From positions 1 through 53,102 of the forward strand of contig JAZRZH010000061.1 of NCBI GenBank assembly GCA_045601245.1: 53,102 nt of DNA. Reading direction: 5' to 3'. Positions 44,439-53,102 of the stretch are shown here, one piece after another. Source of the DNA: Cacconaster sp045601245. GTDB lineage: Bacteria; Bacteroidota; Bacteroidia; Bacteroidales; UBA932. The notes under the pieces were generated by a model, which saw nothing but the letters and a program-made list of their open reading frames with translations, was not told the origin of the DNA and made no database searches. The first letter of the stretch is position 1. Each line of letters begins with the position of its first letter. Made by a program: the position numbers and the translations under genes.

Positions 44439-46406
44439 TTAATTGGAAGCCCACTTTACTTTGAGGGTTTCACCCGTCTGATAATCCTTGAATGTCACTG
44501 GGATGGCCTTAGCGCCGTATCCGTTGGCAATCCAGCGGAGGTTAGTCCTGGCAAGCCAGTCCGCAACGCTCTGGCTGCAGATGACCGTAAGACCTTTCGC
44601 TGCCGATCCCGGACGGCTTGCATACGCTGTGTTGTTCGCACAGAAGAAGTTGGATCCGCCGGTGCATCCGAACATAAAAGTTGAGCCTGCGTTGATTTCA
44701 CGAAGGTTCTTACAGAGATAGAAGAAATAATTGCAATATGTCGCGTCGGTTATCTTAGTTCCCGAAAGGGTGGACACATCCACCGTCTCCAGCACGTCAC
44801 AGCGGTTGAAGAACGAGCGCATATCTGTGGCCGCAGTTGAAACCCAACCCTTTACATTGACAGACTTGATAGAGTGACAGTGCCAGAATATGTCGCACAG
44901 CTGCGTGCACTTTGCTGTATTGAAATGACTCAGGTCTTCGGCCAGAAGGTCAGTGCAATATGCGAAGATATGGTTTATTGCCGTGCATTTTGCGGTGTTG
45001 AAGGAGCTTACGTCAATTTCCTTCGCTTTGTAGTCATATGCGAACATATATTCAAGAGAGGTCGCATTTGCAGTGTTGAATGACGAACAGTCGATAGATG
45101 TGACATTTGCAAGATGCTGGAACATATATGAGAAATTCGTGACCTTCTCAGTATTGAAATTGCTGACATCTATGGACTTGAGACTCTTCAGACCGTTGAA
45201 CATTGAGCGCATCGTCGTACACTTGGCGGTATTGAAACTGCTGAGGTCCAGGGAGAGCAGGCGGGAAGAATCGATTTCGGACATACAGAACATATATGAC
45301 ATATCCGTACAGTTGTCCGTGTCCAGACATTTGAGATTCGTGATCTCCTCAAGAGCTCCGAGATTTGCAAACATATGTGAAACATTCTTCGGAAGCACAA
45401 TCCTGTCGGCAGGTGTGGATACCGTGACAGTGGAAGTTGCCTTGTCGTAATTGAGGAATACCTGACAAGGGGAATCCGCAGACTGGACCTCCTTACCCGA
45501 AATCACTTCGCTGGCTGTATCGAAAACAAGTTTCCTGATGAAAGTATTATCCGCTGCATCCGTCGAAGTACTTGATATCACCAGGGACTTTACCGCCGCG
45601 TTGAATTCGGTTCCGTTGACAAGAATGGCGGGATCGATAATCTTTACGAGATTGTCGCATACAGCCTGTTTTCTATAGAGTTTCGAACGTTCCATTGTCA
45701 CGGTGCCATTATTGCCGAGGACGAAACTCTGACTCATATTGGCAGCGAAAATCAATTTCACGGTAAGGCCGGTATATGCACCTGACGGAAGCGCGATGAA
45801 GAACGGCTCCGTATCATTTCCCAGAATGGCACCGTCGCAGGAAAGGGTGACATCTTTCGCGCCGGAGACTACCGCTGCGCCGTTCACCACTTCATACGGA
45901 CCGCATAGGCTCTGGTCAGCGGAAACCGTGATTGCGAGCAGTTTCCTCTCACCGTCCGGTACTGAGGCATCGACTTCCAAAATGGAACCGAGATTCTTGA
46001 AATTCAAGGTATTATCAGTAGAGACAGCTATCATAGGATTGAATGCGATATTGCCCTTCACATAATCCTGAACTGTCGGATAGCCGTCTCGGATATAATC
46101 AGGACAATATGCCGTGACTTCCCCTGCCGGGGTAAGGCCGCTGATTTTCCTGAATGAAGTTGACACCGAGCCGCCGGACATGGCTTTGTATAATGATGAA
46201 TTGGATTCATCTTCAACCCTTATCCTGTCACCTTCGGACCAATTGACAGTATAGAACCCGTCCTCCATCGATAGGGATATTTTCGTCCCTGAATTCTCGA
46301 TAGTGCCGATGAAATCCCTTTCCGGTTCGACGGCAGGAATACCATCATACTGGCATCCGGCCGTGAAAAGGGTCAGCAATGAAATTAAAACCGCATTCTT
46401 TCGCAT
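44439..46406 (-). CDS. BspA-like leucine-rich repeat (DUF285) surface lipoprotein
   Basis: The start at 46406 gives a lipoprotein signal (SLLTLFTAG-C, Cys18). The first 300 residues form a fimbrillin-like part (FYTVNWSEGDRIRVEDES). From about 350 to 570 it has about eight DUF285 repeats of some 24 residues, recognised by SFNTAKCT, MFxxL and LxSIDVSxFNT steps (LDLSSFNTAKCTTM, SIDVSNFNTEKVTN, SIDCSSFNTANATS, EIDVSSFNTAKCTA). BspA-type repeats mediate adhesion in other bacteria. The final part is a small beta-rich domain. A lipoprotein gene follows with no gap. Confidence 0.85.
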   Translation of the reverse strand: MRKNAVLISLLTLFTAGCQYDGIPAVEPERDFIGTIENSGTKISLSMEDGFYTVNWSEGDRIRVEDESNSSLYKAMSGGSVSTSFRKISGLTPAGEVTAYCPDYIRDGYPTVQDYVKGNIAFNPMIAVSTDNTLNFKNLGSILEVDASVPDGERKLLAITVSADQSLCGPYEVVNGAAVVSGAKDVTLSCDGAILGNDTEPFFIALPSGAYTGLTVKLIFAANMSQSFVLGNNGTVTMERSKLYRKQAVCDNLVKIIDPAILVNGTEFNAAVKSLVISSTSTDAADNTFIRKLVFDTASEVISGKEVQSADSPCQVFLNYDKATSTVTVSTPADRIVLPKNVSHMFANLGALEEITNLKCLDTDNCTDMSYMFCMSEIDSSRLLSLDLSSFNTAKCTTMRSMFNGLKSLKSIDVSNFNTEKVTNFSYMFQHLANVTSIDCSSFNTANATSLEYMFAYDYKAKEIDVSSFNTAKCTAINHIFAYCTDLLAEDLSHFNTAKCTQLCDIFWHCHSIKSVNVKGWVSTAATDMRSFFNRCDVLETVDVSTLSGTKITDATYCNYFFYLCKNLREINAGSTFMFGCTGGSNFFCANNTAYASRPGSAAKGLTVICSQSVADWLARTNLRWIANGYGAKAIPVTFKDYQTGETLKVKWASN

Positions 46407-46426
46407 TATATTGTTATTAGTATGCA

Positions 46427-46434
46427 CAAATATA
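46427..46434 (-). promoter_or_regulatory. -7 box for the surface lipoprotein pair
   Basis: On the minus strand TATATTTG matches TAnnTTTG, 20 nt before the ATG at 46406. Confidence 0.6.
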
Positions 46435-46453
46435 ACAAATTGTTGATACAAAG

Positions 46454-46482
46454 AAAAAGCCCCGTCAATGACGGAGCTTTTT
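46454..46482 (-). terminator. Rho-independent terminator after the ppiD-like gene
   Basis: A 12-bp stem with one bulge-type mismatch (AAAAAGC...CCGTC paired with GACGG...GCTTTTT) has a 3-nt loop, and T-rich flanks lie on both sides. It stands 36 nt after the ppiD-like stop. Confidence 0.85.
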
Positions 46483-46517
46483 ACTCAAGTCCCGGGCGGT
46501 CCGGAACAATCGTATTT

Positions 46518-48569
46518 CTAGAAGAATCTTGCTCTGTAATCCTTTACCTGAGCTTCCTCTGAAAGAACCGATTCAATGACATTGGCGTGATAGCCGCCTT
46601 TCTGTCTTGCAACATTGGCTGCATCCTCTTCAGAGAAGAATGTGCCTGTTGCACGGTTGCTGACCTGGTAAACATATACACCGACCTCGCCTGCGACAGG
46701 ACCGCATATTACATCAGGCTTTGCATTGACTGCTGCACCTACAAAATTGCCGTCCAGCTGCTGATACTGCGAGCCGAATGAAATACCGGTATTATGGCTT
46801 ACTGTCTGACCGAGAGCGGTTGCTACATCCTCAAGAGTAGCGCAGCCCTTGATCTTTTCAGCTACTTCATCTTTAAGTTTTGCAACTTTCTTTTCTGTAG
46901 CGAGGACCGTGCGGATATCCTTTGCGACATCCCTGATCTCTGCCTGACCTTCCTTGTGGATCCTGTCAACAGCTGCTACGAAATAATACTTGTTGTCAAC
47001 GATGATGACATCTGAAACACTTCCTGCCTTGGTTTTCTTGTCGAATACCCAGCGTACGACCTCGCGTGCGTTATCGCAGTCACCTATACGGCGGGTAGCC
47101 TCGGTGATGCCGGTCATAGGAACAACGACAGCATTTGATTCGGAAGCTGCCGTTTCGAAGTTGCGTGCCTTACCGGCGGTCTTGTCGGAGAACTCGGTAG
47201 CCTTGATCATATAGTCTGTATATGTTGACTCTGAAGGAAGGACATTCTTGACGAGAGTCGCGAACTGAACCTTGGTGACAGGTTTTGTGCGCTCTGCGAT
47301 ATATACCACGAACCAAGCCTGTGCGTTATTGACTTTGATTTTAATTGCTTTTTCAGATGTAGAGAAAACCTTGTCGAACTCTGCAAGACCGTTTGCTGCA
47401 GTAATCTCCTGGGTAAGCCATCCGAGATCACCGAGATCATCGGTCTTGCCGCCCTTTACAACTGCAAGGAGGGAATCTGCAGCTGCCTCCTGATCGATAG
47501 GGAGGACTGCGTATAATACCCTTGCTGAGTCAGCCATCTGTGCGCGGTCTGAAACGCGTGCAGCCATAAAACCGGTCTCTTCTGTGGCAACGTCACTGGT
47601 AACTTCAGAACCTGCATTGAAAATCTGCTTCAACTGAGGCATTCCTTCAAGTTGAGACTCCTTATAATAGTAAGTGTCCCATTTTGCATCAGAATTGAGG
47701 GCAATGAAATTCTTGAGATTTGAAGCAGTCTTGAACTGTTCATAAAGCTCGTCGAACTCAGCCTTTGTTGCAGTGAAATCTTCCTGTGAAGGAACCACTT
47801 CCCACATCACATACTTGATGTCGCGGTTGTTAGGCTGCTTCATCAGGTTCTTGCGTGCATCGTAGTATGCCTTGATCTCTTCGCGTGAAACGTTGATTGT
47901 CGAATCCTCTTCGAACCCTACCGGAACCATTACGTAATCAAGGTCTGCGGTAACGTTGTTTTCGTTGACAGAGCGGGCCTTCTCCACTTTGTTCATCACT
48001 GAAGACGCCCCAACAAGTGAAGCATACTTCGAGTAGAGCTGTGCCTTGTAAATAGAACTCTCAAGATAATTCCAGTATGCGGCGGAGTTGCCTGTTTCAT
48101 CATTATCGACGGACTGAACGAACTGAGCGAGAGCGGCACGGTTGAAATTGCCGTTTTCGTCAGAGAACATCCCCTGCTGTACAAGTATCTGGGAGATTTC
48201 CGAACCCTGTGTAAGGTCGAACATCTCACCGTCGGAAACAGCTATGCCTGCTTTCTCAACTGCAGGGATGAATACGTTCTCGTCAAAGATTTCCTGCCAG
48301 GCAGCATCGCGGAGACCTGCCTGAGCCTGCTCGTCATTGACGCTCTGGCCGCTCATCTCAGCGAGTTTGCTGAAACGGTCGAACTCCTGATAAAAATCTT
48401 TGTAAGAAATGTTTTTGCCAGCCATCTCTCCGACCTTATTGTCGTTGGACGCCATCTGCATGAAATTGCGCAATGTTGACGGATCAAGAATGAACGACAA
48501 CAGGGCGAGCGCAACAAGTACTGTGATTAAAATCCCGAATTTAACACGGATTTTCTCTAATACCGCCAT
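46518..48569 (-). CDS. ppiD: PpiD/SurA-type periplasmic folding factor
   Basis: This 683-residue inner-membrane-anchored chaperone has one N-terminal helix (GILITVLVALALLSFILDP) and a SurA-N-like domain (GEMAGKNISYKDFYQEFDRF). A parvulin-like region with DLGDLGWL follows. A second prolyl-isomerase-like domain and a tail rich in helices complete the Bacteroidota PpiD layout. The canonical parvulin active-site residues are not all recognisable, so isomerase activity is doubtful; chaperone function is the safer inference. It has its own promoter (48603). Confidence 0.88.
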   Translation of the reverse strand: MAVLEKIRVKFGILITVLVALALLSFILDPSTLRNFMQMASNDNKVGEMAGKNISYKDFYQEFDRFSKLAEMSGQSVNDEQAQAGLRDAAWQEIFDENVFIPAVEKAGIAVSDGEMFDLTQGSEISQILVQQGMFSDENGNFNRAALAQFVQSVDNDETGNSAAYWNYLESSIYKAQLYSKYASLVGASSVMNKVEKARSVNENNVTADLDYVMVPVGFEEDSTINVSREEIKAYYDARKNLMKQPNNRDIKYVMWEVVPSQEDFTATKAEFDELYEQFKTASNLKNFIALNSDAKWDTYYYKESQLEGMPQLKQIFNAGSEVTSDVATEETGFMAARVSDRAQMADSARVLYAVLPIDQEAAADSLLAVVKGGKTDDLGDLGWLTQEITAANGLAEFDKVFSTSEKAIKIKVNNAQAWFVVYIAERTKPVTKVQFATLVKNVLPSESTYTDYMIKATEFSDKTAGKARNFETAASESNAVVVPMTGITEATRRIGDCDNAREVVRWVFDKKTKAGSVSDVIIVDNKYYFVAAVDRIHKEGQAEIRDVAKDIRTVLATEKKVAKLKDEVAEKIKGCATLEDVATALGQTVSHNTGISFGSQYQQLDGNFVGAAVNAKPDVICGPVAGEVGVYVYQVSNRATGTFFSEEDAANVARQKGGYHANVIESVLSEEAQVKDYRARFF

Positions 48570-48602
48570 AGTTTATTTTAAATTATTGTTATTTTCAAAC
48601 TG

Positions 48603-48610
48603 CAAAAATA
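48603..48610 (-). promoter_or_regulatory. -7 box for the ppiD-like gene
   Basis: On the minus strand TATTTTTG matches TAnnTTTG, 33 nt before the ATG at 48569. Confidence 0.5.
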
Positions 48611-48632
48611 ATCAAAATTCTGATAGTAAGTG

Positions 48633-49283
48633 CTATTTTGCCTTAAAAGGTTTAGGCAGCGGTCCGACAAAATTCACCGAATCTGTATACGGTTCTACAT
48701 ATGTAGAATCGCGCATAACCGAATATGAGTCGAACGGACGCTGGATAACGGCATTGCGGGCCCTCTCATCGGATTCAAGGCCATAACCCTGCATCACACT
48801 GCCGGGAGAGCTGATCCTGACATAACAGTCTGTGCTTATCATCTGCTGATTCTGCTTCCAATAAATAGTGTCCGATTCTACCTTCTGCTGCTTGATATGA
48901 TTGATTATCACAACATTGCCAAAAGCGCTCCACTGCTCTCTCCCTGGCGTGGTGATATGCTTGGCCTGCTGTGAGGTAACTTCGGTCTCAAGAGCACCGT
49001 CCGGTGTATACAGACAAACGTGAAAGCCGTCAGGATAAAAGTCATAGGTATTCTCTATCGAATCCTTGACATACTCAAAATGCTGCATTGTCGGGGCATT
49101 CATTCGCATTTCGGTAGAGCCCCTGTCTGATTGGATGAACTGCATTCCATGAACCACCTGGACAGGAATCTTTTCCATATCCATCGGTTCCTCCGATGTC
49201 TCTTCCTTGCAGGATGTAAAAACCATTATAGCCGCGGATGCGGCTATAATGATGTATGCATATTTCCTTTGTAAAGAAAACAT
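48633..49283 (-). CDS. lptC: LPS export periplasmic protein LptC
   Basis: LptC links the inner-membrane LptBFG pump to the periplasmic LPS bridge. The 216-residue protein has a lipoprotein-like signal (AAIMVFTS-C, Cys25) and the LptC beta-jellyroll pattern: MQFIQSDRGSTEMRMNAPTM, FYPDGFHVCLYTPDGALETEVTSQQAKH, GNVVIINHIKQQKVESDTIYW. These repeated strand patterns are typical of Bacteroidota LptC. Its start overlaps the stop of the TPR gene by 1 nt, as in other Bacteroidota where TPR, LptC and PpiD genes cluster. Confidence 0.88.
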   Translation of the reverse strand: MFSLQRKYAYIIIAASAAIMVFTSCKEETSEEPMDMEKIPVQVVHGMQFIQSDRGSTEMRMNAPTMQHFEYVKDSIENTYDFYPDGFHVCLYTPDGALETEVTSQQAKHITTPGREQWSAFGNVVIINHIKQQKVESDTIYWKQNQQMISTDCYVRISSPGSVMQGYGLESDERARNAVIQRPFDSYSVMRDSTYVEPYTDSVNFVGPLPKPFKAK

Positions 49284-50593
49284 TACTTGATCGTACGAAC
49301 GGTGGTGATATCTGACAGACCACCGCAGTTTACGTGGTATGAAGCACCATCGATGATGTCATACATAAATGCATCAGCCTGCTGTGGGAAATATCTGCGA
49401 TACTGTGCCGCGAGGTTATCAGCCTCCGTTGCAAGTGAAGGATCCGCATTCTTTGCCTTTGCCATATAGTCGGCAGCAACCCAGTATGGTGCGCGTGAAG
49501 AAACTTCATTACCGCCGCATCTGACTGTTCCCCAGATAGTACCGATAAGGAGGTATGCCTTGCCGGCGAGGGTAGGGTTGAGTTCAGGGATAGTCTTTGC
49601 AACATTGACAGCCGCTGCGCTCTTGCCACACTTCTTGAAATAGAATGTTGCAAGTTCGAGTCTGTATTCGCTGAGCTGTGAGATATTGTCAGGGTTTGTG
49701 GAATCGATCATTCCGATAGCCTCGTTGAGAGCCTTCGCTGCATCATCGTTCTTGTCACGTGAAGAGTAGAGCTTGTAGAGGTAATATGCGGACTCCTTGC
49801 TAGGCTCTACGGCATAGAGTGATTCTACGGCCTTGAGGAAGAGGTCGGAATCCATACAGTCTGAAGTAGCGAGCATCTTCACCATGCTTGTGAGGAGCGC
49901 CTTGTCTTCAGGAGTTGCCTCGTAGCGCGGAGCATAGAGTGCGAGAAGGTTTTCGCAGGATGCAACGCCGCAATCAATGAATACCTGCTCCACTGTCTTC
50001 TTTGCGGAAGCGATGTCAGGGTTTGTGTTGGCCTCCATGCTTTCGGTAAGAAGGGTGTATGCGGTCATTACTGCCTCAGCATTGAGAGCACCGGTCTTGT
50101 AGAGATCAGATGCGAGCTGCATATAGTTGACGTAGACTACAGGTGAGCAGCCGCTCTTTATGTCGGAGATGATAGCGGTGAGCTTGTCATAGCTGCCCTG
50201 CTTGTCCGCCTTGCAGAAATTGATGATATCGATCGCCTTGTTGTTCAAGGTTGTAACATAATACTTCGGATAGGTTTCCGCACGCATGTCGTGAACCATA
50301 AGAAGGGAATCCACAAGTTCCTTGTAGCGCTCCGGATTGCGGCGGTTCTGGTTAAGCTCACTGCGGAGAATCTTGGCACCGTTGATGAGAAGATTCTGGT
50401 TTGCGGTAGGTGGACAGAGTGACATCGCCTGTCTCCAGAATGGAGCGGCCTCCTGAATGTTGTTCTGCTTCATGTACTCGGAATAGTATGAAAGGTACTT
50501 GATACATTCCGCGCTGTCGGCTCCGAATTTACCCTGAGCAAATGCAGGGAGTGAGAGAATCAGTGCAAAGAGAATAACTGCTGCTTTTTTCAT
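49283..50593 (-). CDS. Secreted TPR-type protein of the lptC cluster
   Basis: This 436-residue protein has a signal peptide (MKKAAVILFALILSLPAFAQ) and a wholly helical mature part with tetratricopeptide-like pairs (CIKYLSYYSEYMKQNNIQEAAPFWRQAMSLCP, EYRLELATFYFKKCGKSAAAVNVAKTIPELNP). The end carries WVAADYMAKAKNADPSLATEADNLAAQY. Such proteins sit beside lptC and ppiD in many Bacteroidota and are thought to serve the envelope; the precise role is unknown. It overlaps lptC by 1 nt. Confidence 0.8.
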   Translation of the reverse strand: MKKAAVILFALILSLPAFAQGKFGADSAECIKYLSYYSEYMKQNNIQEAAPFWRQAMSLCPPTANQNLLINGAKILRSELNQNRRNPERYKELVDSLLMVHDMRAETYPKYYVTTLNNKAIDIINFCKADKQGSYDKLTAIISDIKSGCSPVVYVNYMQLASDLYKTGALNAEAVMTAYTLLTESMEANTNPDIASAKKTVEQVFIDCGVASCENLLALYAPRYEATPEDKALLTSMVKMLATSDCMDSDLFLKAVESLYAVEPSKESAYYLYKLYSSRDKNDDAAKALNEAIGMIDSTNPDNISQLSEYRLELATFYFKKCGKSAAAVNVAKTIPELNPTLAGKAYLLIGTIWGTVRCGGNEVSSRAPYWVAADYMAKAKNADPSLATEADNLAAQYRRYFPQQADAFMYDIIDGASYHVNCGGLSDITTVRTIK

Positions 50594-50615
50594 TATTGTT
50601 GTTCTTAAAATCCTA

Positions 50616-50623
50616 CAAATTTA
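50616..50623 (-). promoter_or_regulatory. -7 box for the TPR-lptC operon
   Basis: On the minus strand TAAATTTG matches TAnnTTTG, 22 nt before the ATG at 50593. Confidence 0.5.
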
Positions 50624-50632
50624 ATATTATTT

Positions 50633-51946
50633 CTATTCATACATCGGTTTGAGGAACCAAATATCATGAAGAGCGAATGATGCGGTAAATAAAACATATC
50701 TCTCCCTGACCATTCCATTCGACAGGGATCCGCGCTGTCCGATGTCCACGCCCAGATTCAGCGAATTGAAATATCTGAAAACCGGAAGGGAAATACCGAA
50801 AGTAATGCCTTCTGCATCCACCTGATGTCCATTGATGGAAAAACTTGTCCGATCGTAGTAACATCCGCCACGGTATGTGATATGCTTGTAATAATATCTG
50901 GAGTCATATCTGTTGGGGGTGAATTCGAATCCCACGCGGAATGATTCGCTGGCTGCAGGAGCAAAACCGGTACCGGGAGCATCATCTAGGCGTGCCCTGG
51001 TCCAATCCTGGCGGATATAATCGAAGCCTGCCGTCCAATTGTCTGAATTCTTGAATGTGAATCCTGCACCAATTTCAGAAGGGATATAATAACCGTCAAC
51101 CTGTTCAGTTCTGTTGACGATAGTATCCATAGAAGACATTATACCGTAGGCGAATCGGTTCATCTCACCGCTGAGGGAATGACCGAGCCTGTATGTGGCA
51201 CCAAGGATAAACCCATAGTCGTTTTTCAACGGCTGCTCATACTGCATACCGAAACTTGCCCCGAAACCGGACAGGACATAAGTCCATCCGGAACTGATGG
51301 TACGATACGATGAACTCGTATTGAAGGTGGCCGAAGTATAGCGGCTGACCGTGCCGAAATAATATTGTCCGTCCACACCGAGGCTCAACCGCTTGAAAAG
51401 TGTCACACCGGTACCGACAAAAGCCTCCGAGAGACCGCCCTGTCCGATCTGGGAATATCTTATATCGCCCATTTCGGACACAATATTGTTATCTGTTTCT
51501 ATACTGCTGAAAGAGTATCCGGTATTGCTGTAAGGGGTGATGCCCGCCTTGAATGCGGCTATCTTGCCAATAGGGAATGACATCACGATATGGTTCATAT
51601 TGAATGTATTATCTGCCGAATGGAGCACTTCATCAGCAGGTTTTGCGGCATAGTACATATTGTTTTCCTCTATGCCGAAATCCATCATAAACGATTTGTT
51701 TTCGCGAGCTGTCACCGCTGCAGGATTGAGGATATTGATGTATCGTACATTCCTGTCTCCGATGCCTATGCCTCCCATTGATTTGTTGTAGGCTGTTCCT
51801 GTCTTGGAAAGGTCACCTATGCCGAAAATGGAATATGGAGTAAAACCCACGTCTGCGGCGTCATTCTGTGCGGATGCACTGAAAAATGCCGGCATAAACA
51901 GCATAAACGCAGCTATTATAGGTTTATGAAATCTCATTGTTTTCAT
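50633..51946 (-). CDS. Outer-membrane beta-barrel protein, FadL/OmpP1-like
   Basis: This 437-residue protein has a signal peptide ending SASAQ and strand-rich mature sequence: GFTPYSIFGIGDLSKTGTAYNKSMGGIGIG near the start, then repeated amphipathic strands (RISGW-, GFILGATYRLGHSL-, FRVGFEFTPN-, YVLFTASFALHDIW-type). The opening AYNKSMGG and NPAA motif are shared by the FadL-like barrels encoded next to the TPR-LptC cluster in Bacteroidota. The substrate is unknown. Two close in-frame ATGs (51946 and 51937) can start it. Confidence 0.82.
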   Translation of the reverse strand: MKTMRFHKPIIAAFMLFMPAFFSASAQNDAADVGFTPYSIFGIGDLSKTGTAYNKSMGGIGIGDRNVRYINILNPAAVTARENKSFMMDFGIEENNMYYAAKPADEVLHSADNTFNMNHIVMSFPIGKIAAFKAGITPYSNTGYSFSSIETDNNIVSEMGDIRYSQIGQGGLSEAFVGTGVTLFKRLSLGVDGQYYFGTVSRYTSATFNTSSSYRTISSGWTYVLSGFGASFGMQYEQPLKNDYGFILGATYRLGHSLSGEMNRFAYGIMSSMDTIVNRTEQVDGYYIPSEIGAGFTFKNSDNWTAGFDYIRQDWTRARLDDAPGTGFAPAASESFRVGFEFTPNRYDSRYYYKHITYRGGCYYDRTSFSINGHQVDAEGITFGISLPVFRYFNSLNLGVDIGQRGSLSNGMVRERYVLFTASFALHDIWFLKPMYE

Positions 51947-51984
51947 TTTAAGAGTGCAAAGATGAGTTTTTTAGCGGGTTTCTA

Positions 51985-51992
51985 CAAATTTA
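51985..51992 (-). promoter_or_regulatory. -7 box for the outer-membrane barrel gene
   Basis: On the minus strand TAAATTTG matches TAnnTTTG, 38 nt before the ATG. An alternative, imperfect box lies nearer the start. Confidence 0.4.
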
Positions 51993-52019
51993 TTCAAACA
52001 TTATGCCGGGACGCATCGA

Positions 52020-53102
52020 TTATTCCGTAACCTGAAGCATTCTCAACAGCTGCACAGCCCTTTCGACACTGTCCACAGAGGTGGTTTTCACGTAAAGCCT
52101 TGAATTGCTCTCCACTATGGCGAAACGACGGCCATATTTCTGAATATTCATCAGCACTTTTTCGAATATTCCGCTCTTGTAGAACGGTGACATCTGGTTG
52201 CTGATGAAATACGCAAGCATCATACCGTTTTTGAGTACCACACGCTCTATGCCGATTTTCTGTGCTTCGCGACGAAGGCGAACGACATTCATAAGTTCGG
52301 CAAGTTGCGGCGGAACGGGGCCGAACCTGTCCTCCATCTCTTTTTGGAAGCGCTGGAGATCAGATTCTTCGGACATATTGTCGAGTTCTTTGTAAAGACG
52401 TATCTTCTCGGCAGGAATATCTACATAATCATCCGGTATCAGGATTTCAAGGTCTGTTTCAAACTGCGTATCCACGGTTCCGGAAAATGCTTTCGGAAGC
52501 ACCGGTATCCCGGCCTGCCTGACCTGATGCTCCTTGTTCTCCTCCGCGGCGGCAAGGATTGTCTCCGGGAGTTCGGCCATCGCCTCGTTGAGGATGCGCA
52601 TATATGTCTCGAATCCCATTTCTGAGATGAAGCCGCTCTGCTCAGCGCCGAGAAGGTTGCCGGCTCCGCGGATATCAAGATCCTGCATAGCTATATTGAA
52701 GCCGCTGCCGAGGTCCGAGAAGGCCTCAATGGCCTTGATGCGCCTCCTGGCGTCATCAGTAAGGCTGGTGAGCGGCGGAACGACGAGGTAGCAGTATGCC
52801 TTCACGTTGCTTCTTCCCACGCGGCCGCGCAGCTGGTGGAGATCCGAGAGACCGAATTTCTGGGCCTGGTTTATAATGATGGTATTGGCATTCGGAATGT
52901 CTATGCCGTTCTCCATAATTGACGTGGAAAGCAATATGTCATAATCCCCGTTGATGAAATCGAGTATCTTCTTCTCTAGGATTTCCGGCTCCATCTGACC
53001 GTGGGCCACGCAAATCTGCGCCTGCGGCACTATCCTGTGGATGATATCGTATACCGAATTGATGTCCTCGATCTTGTTGTGGACAAAGAACACCTGTCCG
53101 CC
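52020..53102 (-). CDS. mfd: Transcription-repair coupling factor Mfd, C-terminal part (runs off right edge)
   Basis: The frame is open from the right edge and ends at 52020, giving the last 360 residues of Mfd. It has the second RecA-like helicase lobe (GGQVFFVHNKIEDI, STSIMENGIDIPNANTIII, LHQLRGRVGRSNVKAYCYL), the translocation-in-repair region (DLDIRGAGNLLGAEQSG) and the C-terminal domain that binds UvrA-related parts (DRFGPVPPQLAELMNVVRLR). Mfd removes RNA polymerase stalled at lesions and recruits UvrA. The N-terminal half is outside the window. Confidence 0.95.
   Translation of the reverse strand, partial: GGQVFFVHNKIEDINSVYDIIHRIVPQAQICVAHGQMEPEILEKKILDFINGDYDILLSTSIMENGIDIPNANTIIINQAQKFGLSDLHQLRGRVGRSNVKAYCYLVVPPLTSLTDDARRRIKAIEAFSDLGSGFNIAMQDLDIRGAGNLLGAEQSGFISEMGFETYMRILNEAMAELPETILAAAEENKEHQVRQAGIPVLPKAFSGTVDTQFETDLEILIPDDYVDIPAEKIRLYKELDNMSEESDLQRFQKEMEDRFGPVPPQLAELMNVVRLRREAQKIGIERVVLKNGMMLAYFISNQMSPFYKSGIFEKVLMNIQKYGRRFAIVESNSRLYVKTTSVDSVERAVQLLRMLQVTE

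Noticed and set aside
44800..45420. Periodic DNA similarity as a CRISPR-like array
   Set aside because: The periodicity is that of the 24-residue DUF285 protein repeats within a reading frame; units vary and no unique spacers are present.

Overview
The window comes from a Bacteroidota genome, most likely an uncultured Bacteroidales lineage of moderately high GC. Most non-operonic genes are preceded by the Bacteroidota promoter signature TTG-N19-21-TAnnTTTG, and Shine-Dalgarno sequences are scarce. Gene content agrees: an EF-G paralogue, a DUF59-less Mrp, fimbrillin-like lipoproteins, PspC/PadR/DUF2807 envelope-stress genes, LptE/LptC/SecG clusters and NSS transporters. No rRNA, tRNA, CRISPR array, prophage or transposase gene was found. 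The placement is an inference from gene content; no marker-gene comparison was possible.

Layout. 1-841 (-): a small leader-type ORF and the start of a fimbrillin-like lipoprotein that runs off the left edge. 1250-6836 (+): a complete tripartite RND efflux operon. 6936-9727 (+): a sigma-54 activator, LptE, a TPR protein and SecG, ending at a terminator. 9864-12565 (+): a PspC / PadR / PspC / DUF2807 group. 12569-14356 (-): LepA, divergent from a split transketolase (14437-16225 +), which is followed by an ECF sigma factor, a small membrane protein and a Spy-like protein. 17724-21176 (-): an EF-G2-type factor, LolD and TrmN6. 21296-22981 (+): a single protein joining glycerate kinase to RNase HII. 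23361-26860 (+): Mrp, an endonuclease-family protein, a barrel-like protein and a lipoprotein. 27469-32579 (+): a serine hydrolase, ThyA, FolA and two tandem NSS transporters. 32847-36401 (+): YchF, an SGNH hydrolase and AspS. 36378-38318 (-): a degenerate beta-lactamase-fold protein and KsgA. 38461-42327 (+): MutS and a MacB/FtsX-like permease. 42336-46406 (-): two large surface lipoproteins. 46518-52020 (-): PpiD-like, LptC, TPR and outer-membrane proteins. The C-terminal part of Mfd runs off the right edge.

The most unusual DNA-level signal is a family of about 161-bp elements with 20-bp terminal inverted repeats. There are three copies (1018-1178, 23005-23330, 32664-32825), each flanked by a 3-bp TTA or TAA duplication and all in the same orientation just upstream of a gene. 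One copy is interrupted by a second, unrelated 157-bp palindromic element with its own near-9-bp duplication. The right arm carries a TTG exactly 20 nt from its end, so insertion at a TAnnTTTG site leaves an intact Bacteroidota promoter; this is what is seen in front of mrp. These look like non-autonomous MITE-type elements.

At the protein level the most notable items are the glycerate kinase-RNase HII fusion, an EF-G paralogue lacking the switch II histidine, a beta-lactamase-fold protein with all three catalytic motifs altered (its intact paralogue lies 10 kb away), an Mrp without its CxxC, and a lipoprotein joining a fimbrillin-like N-terminus to a glutaminase-like cysteine domain.
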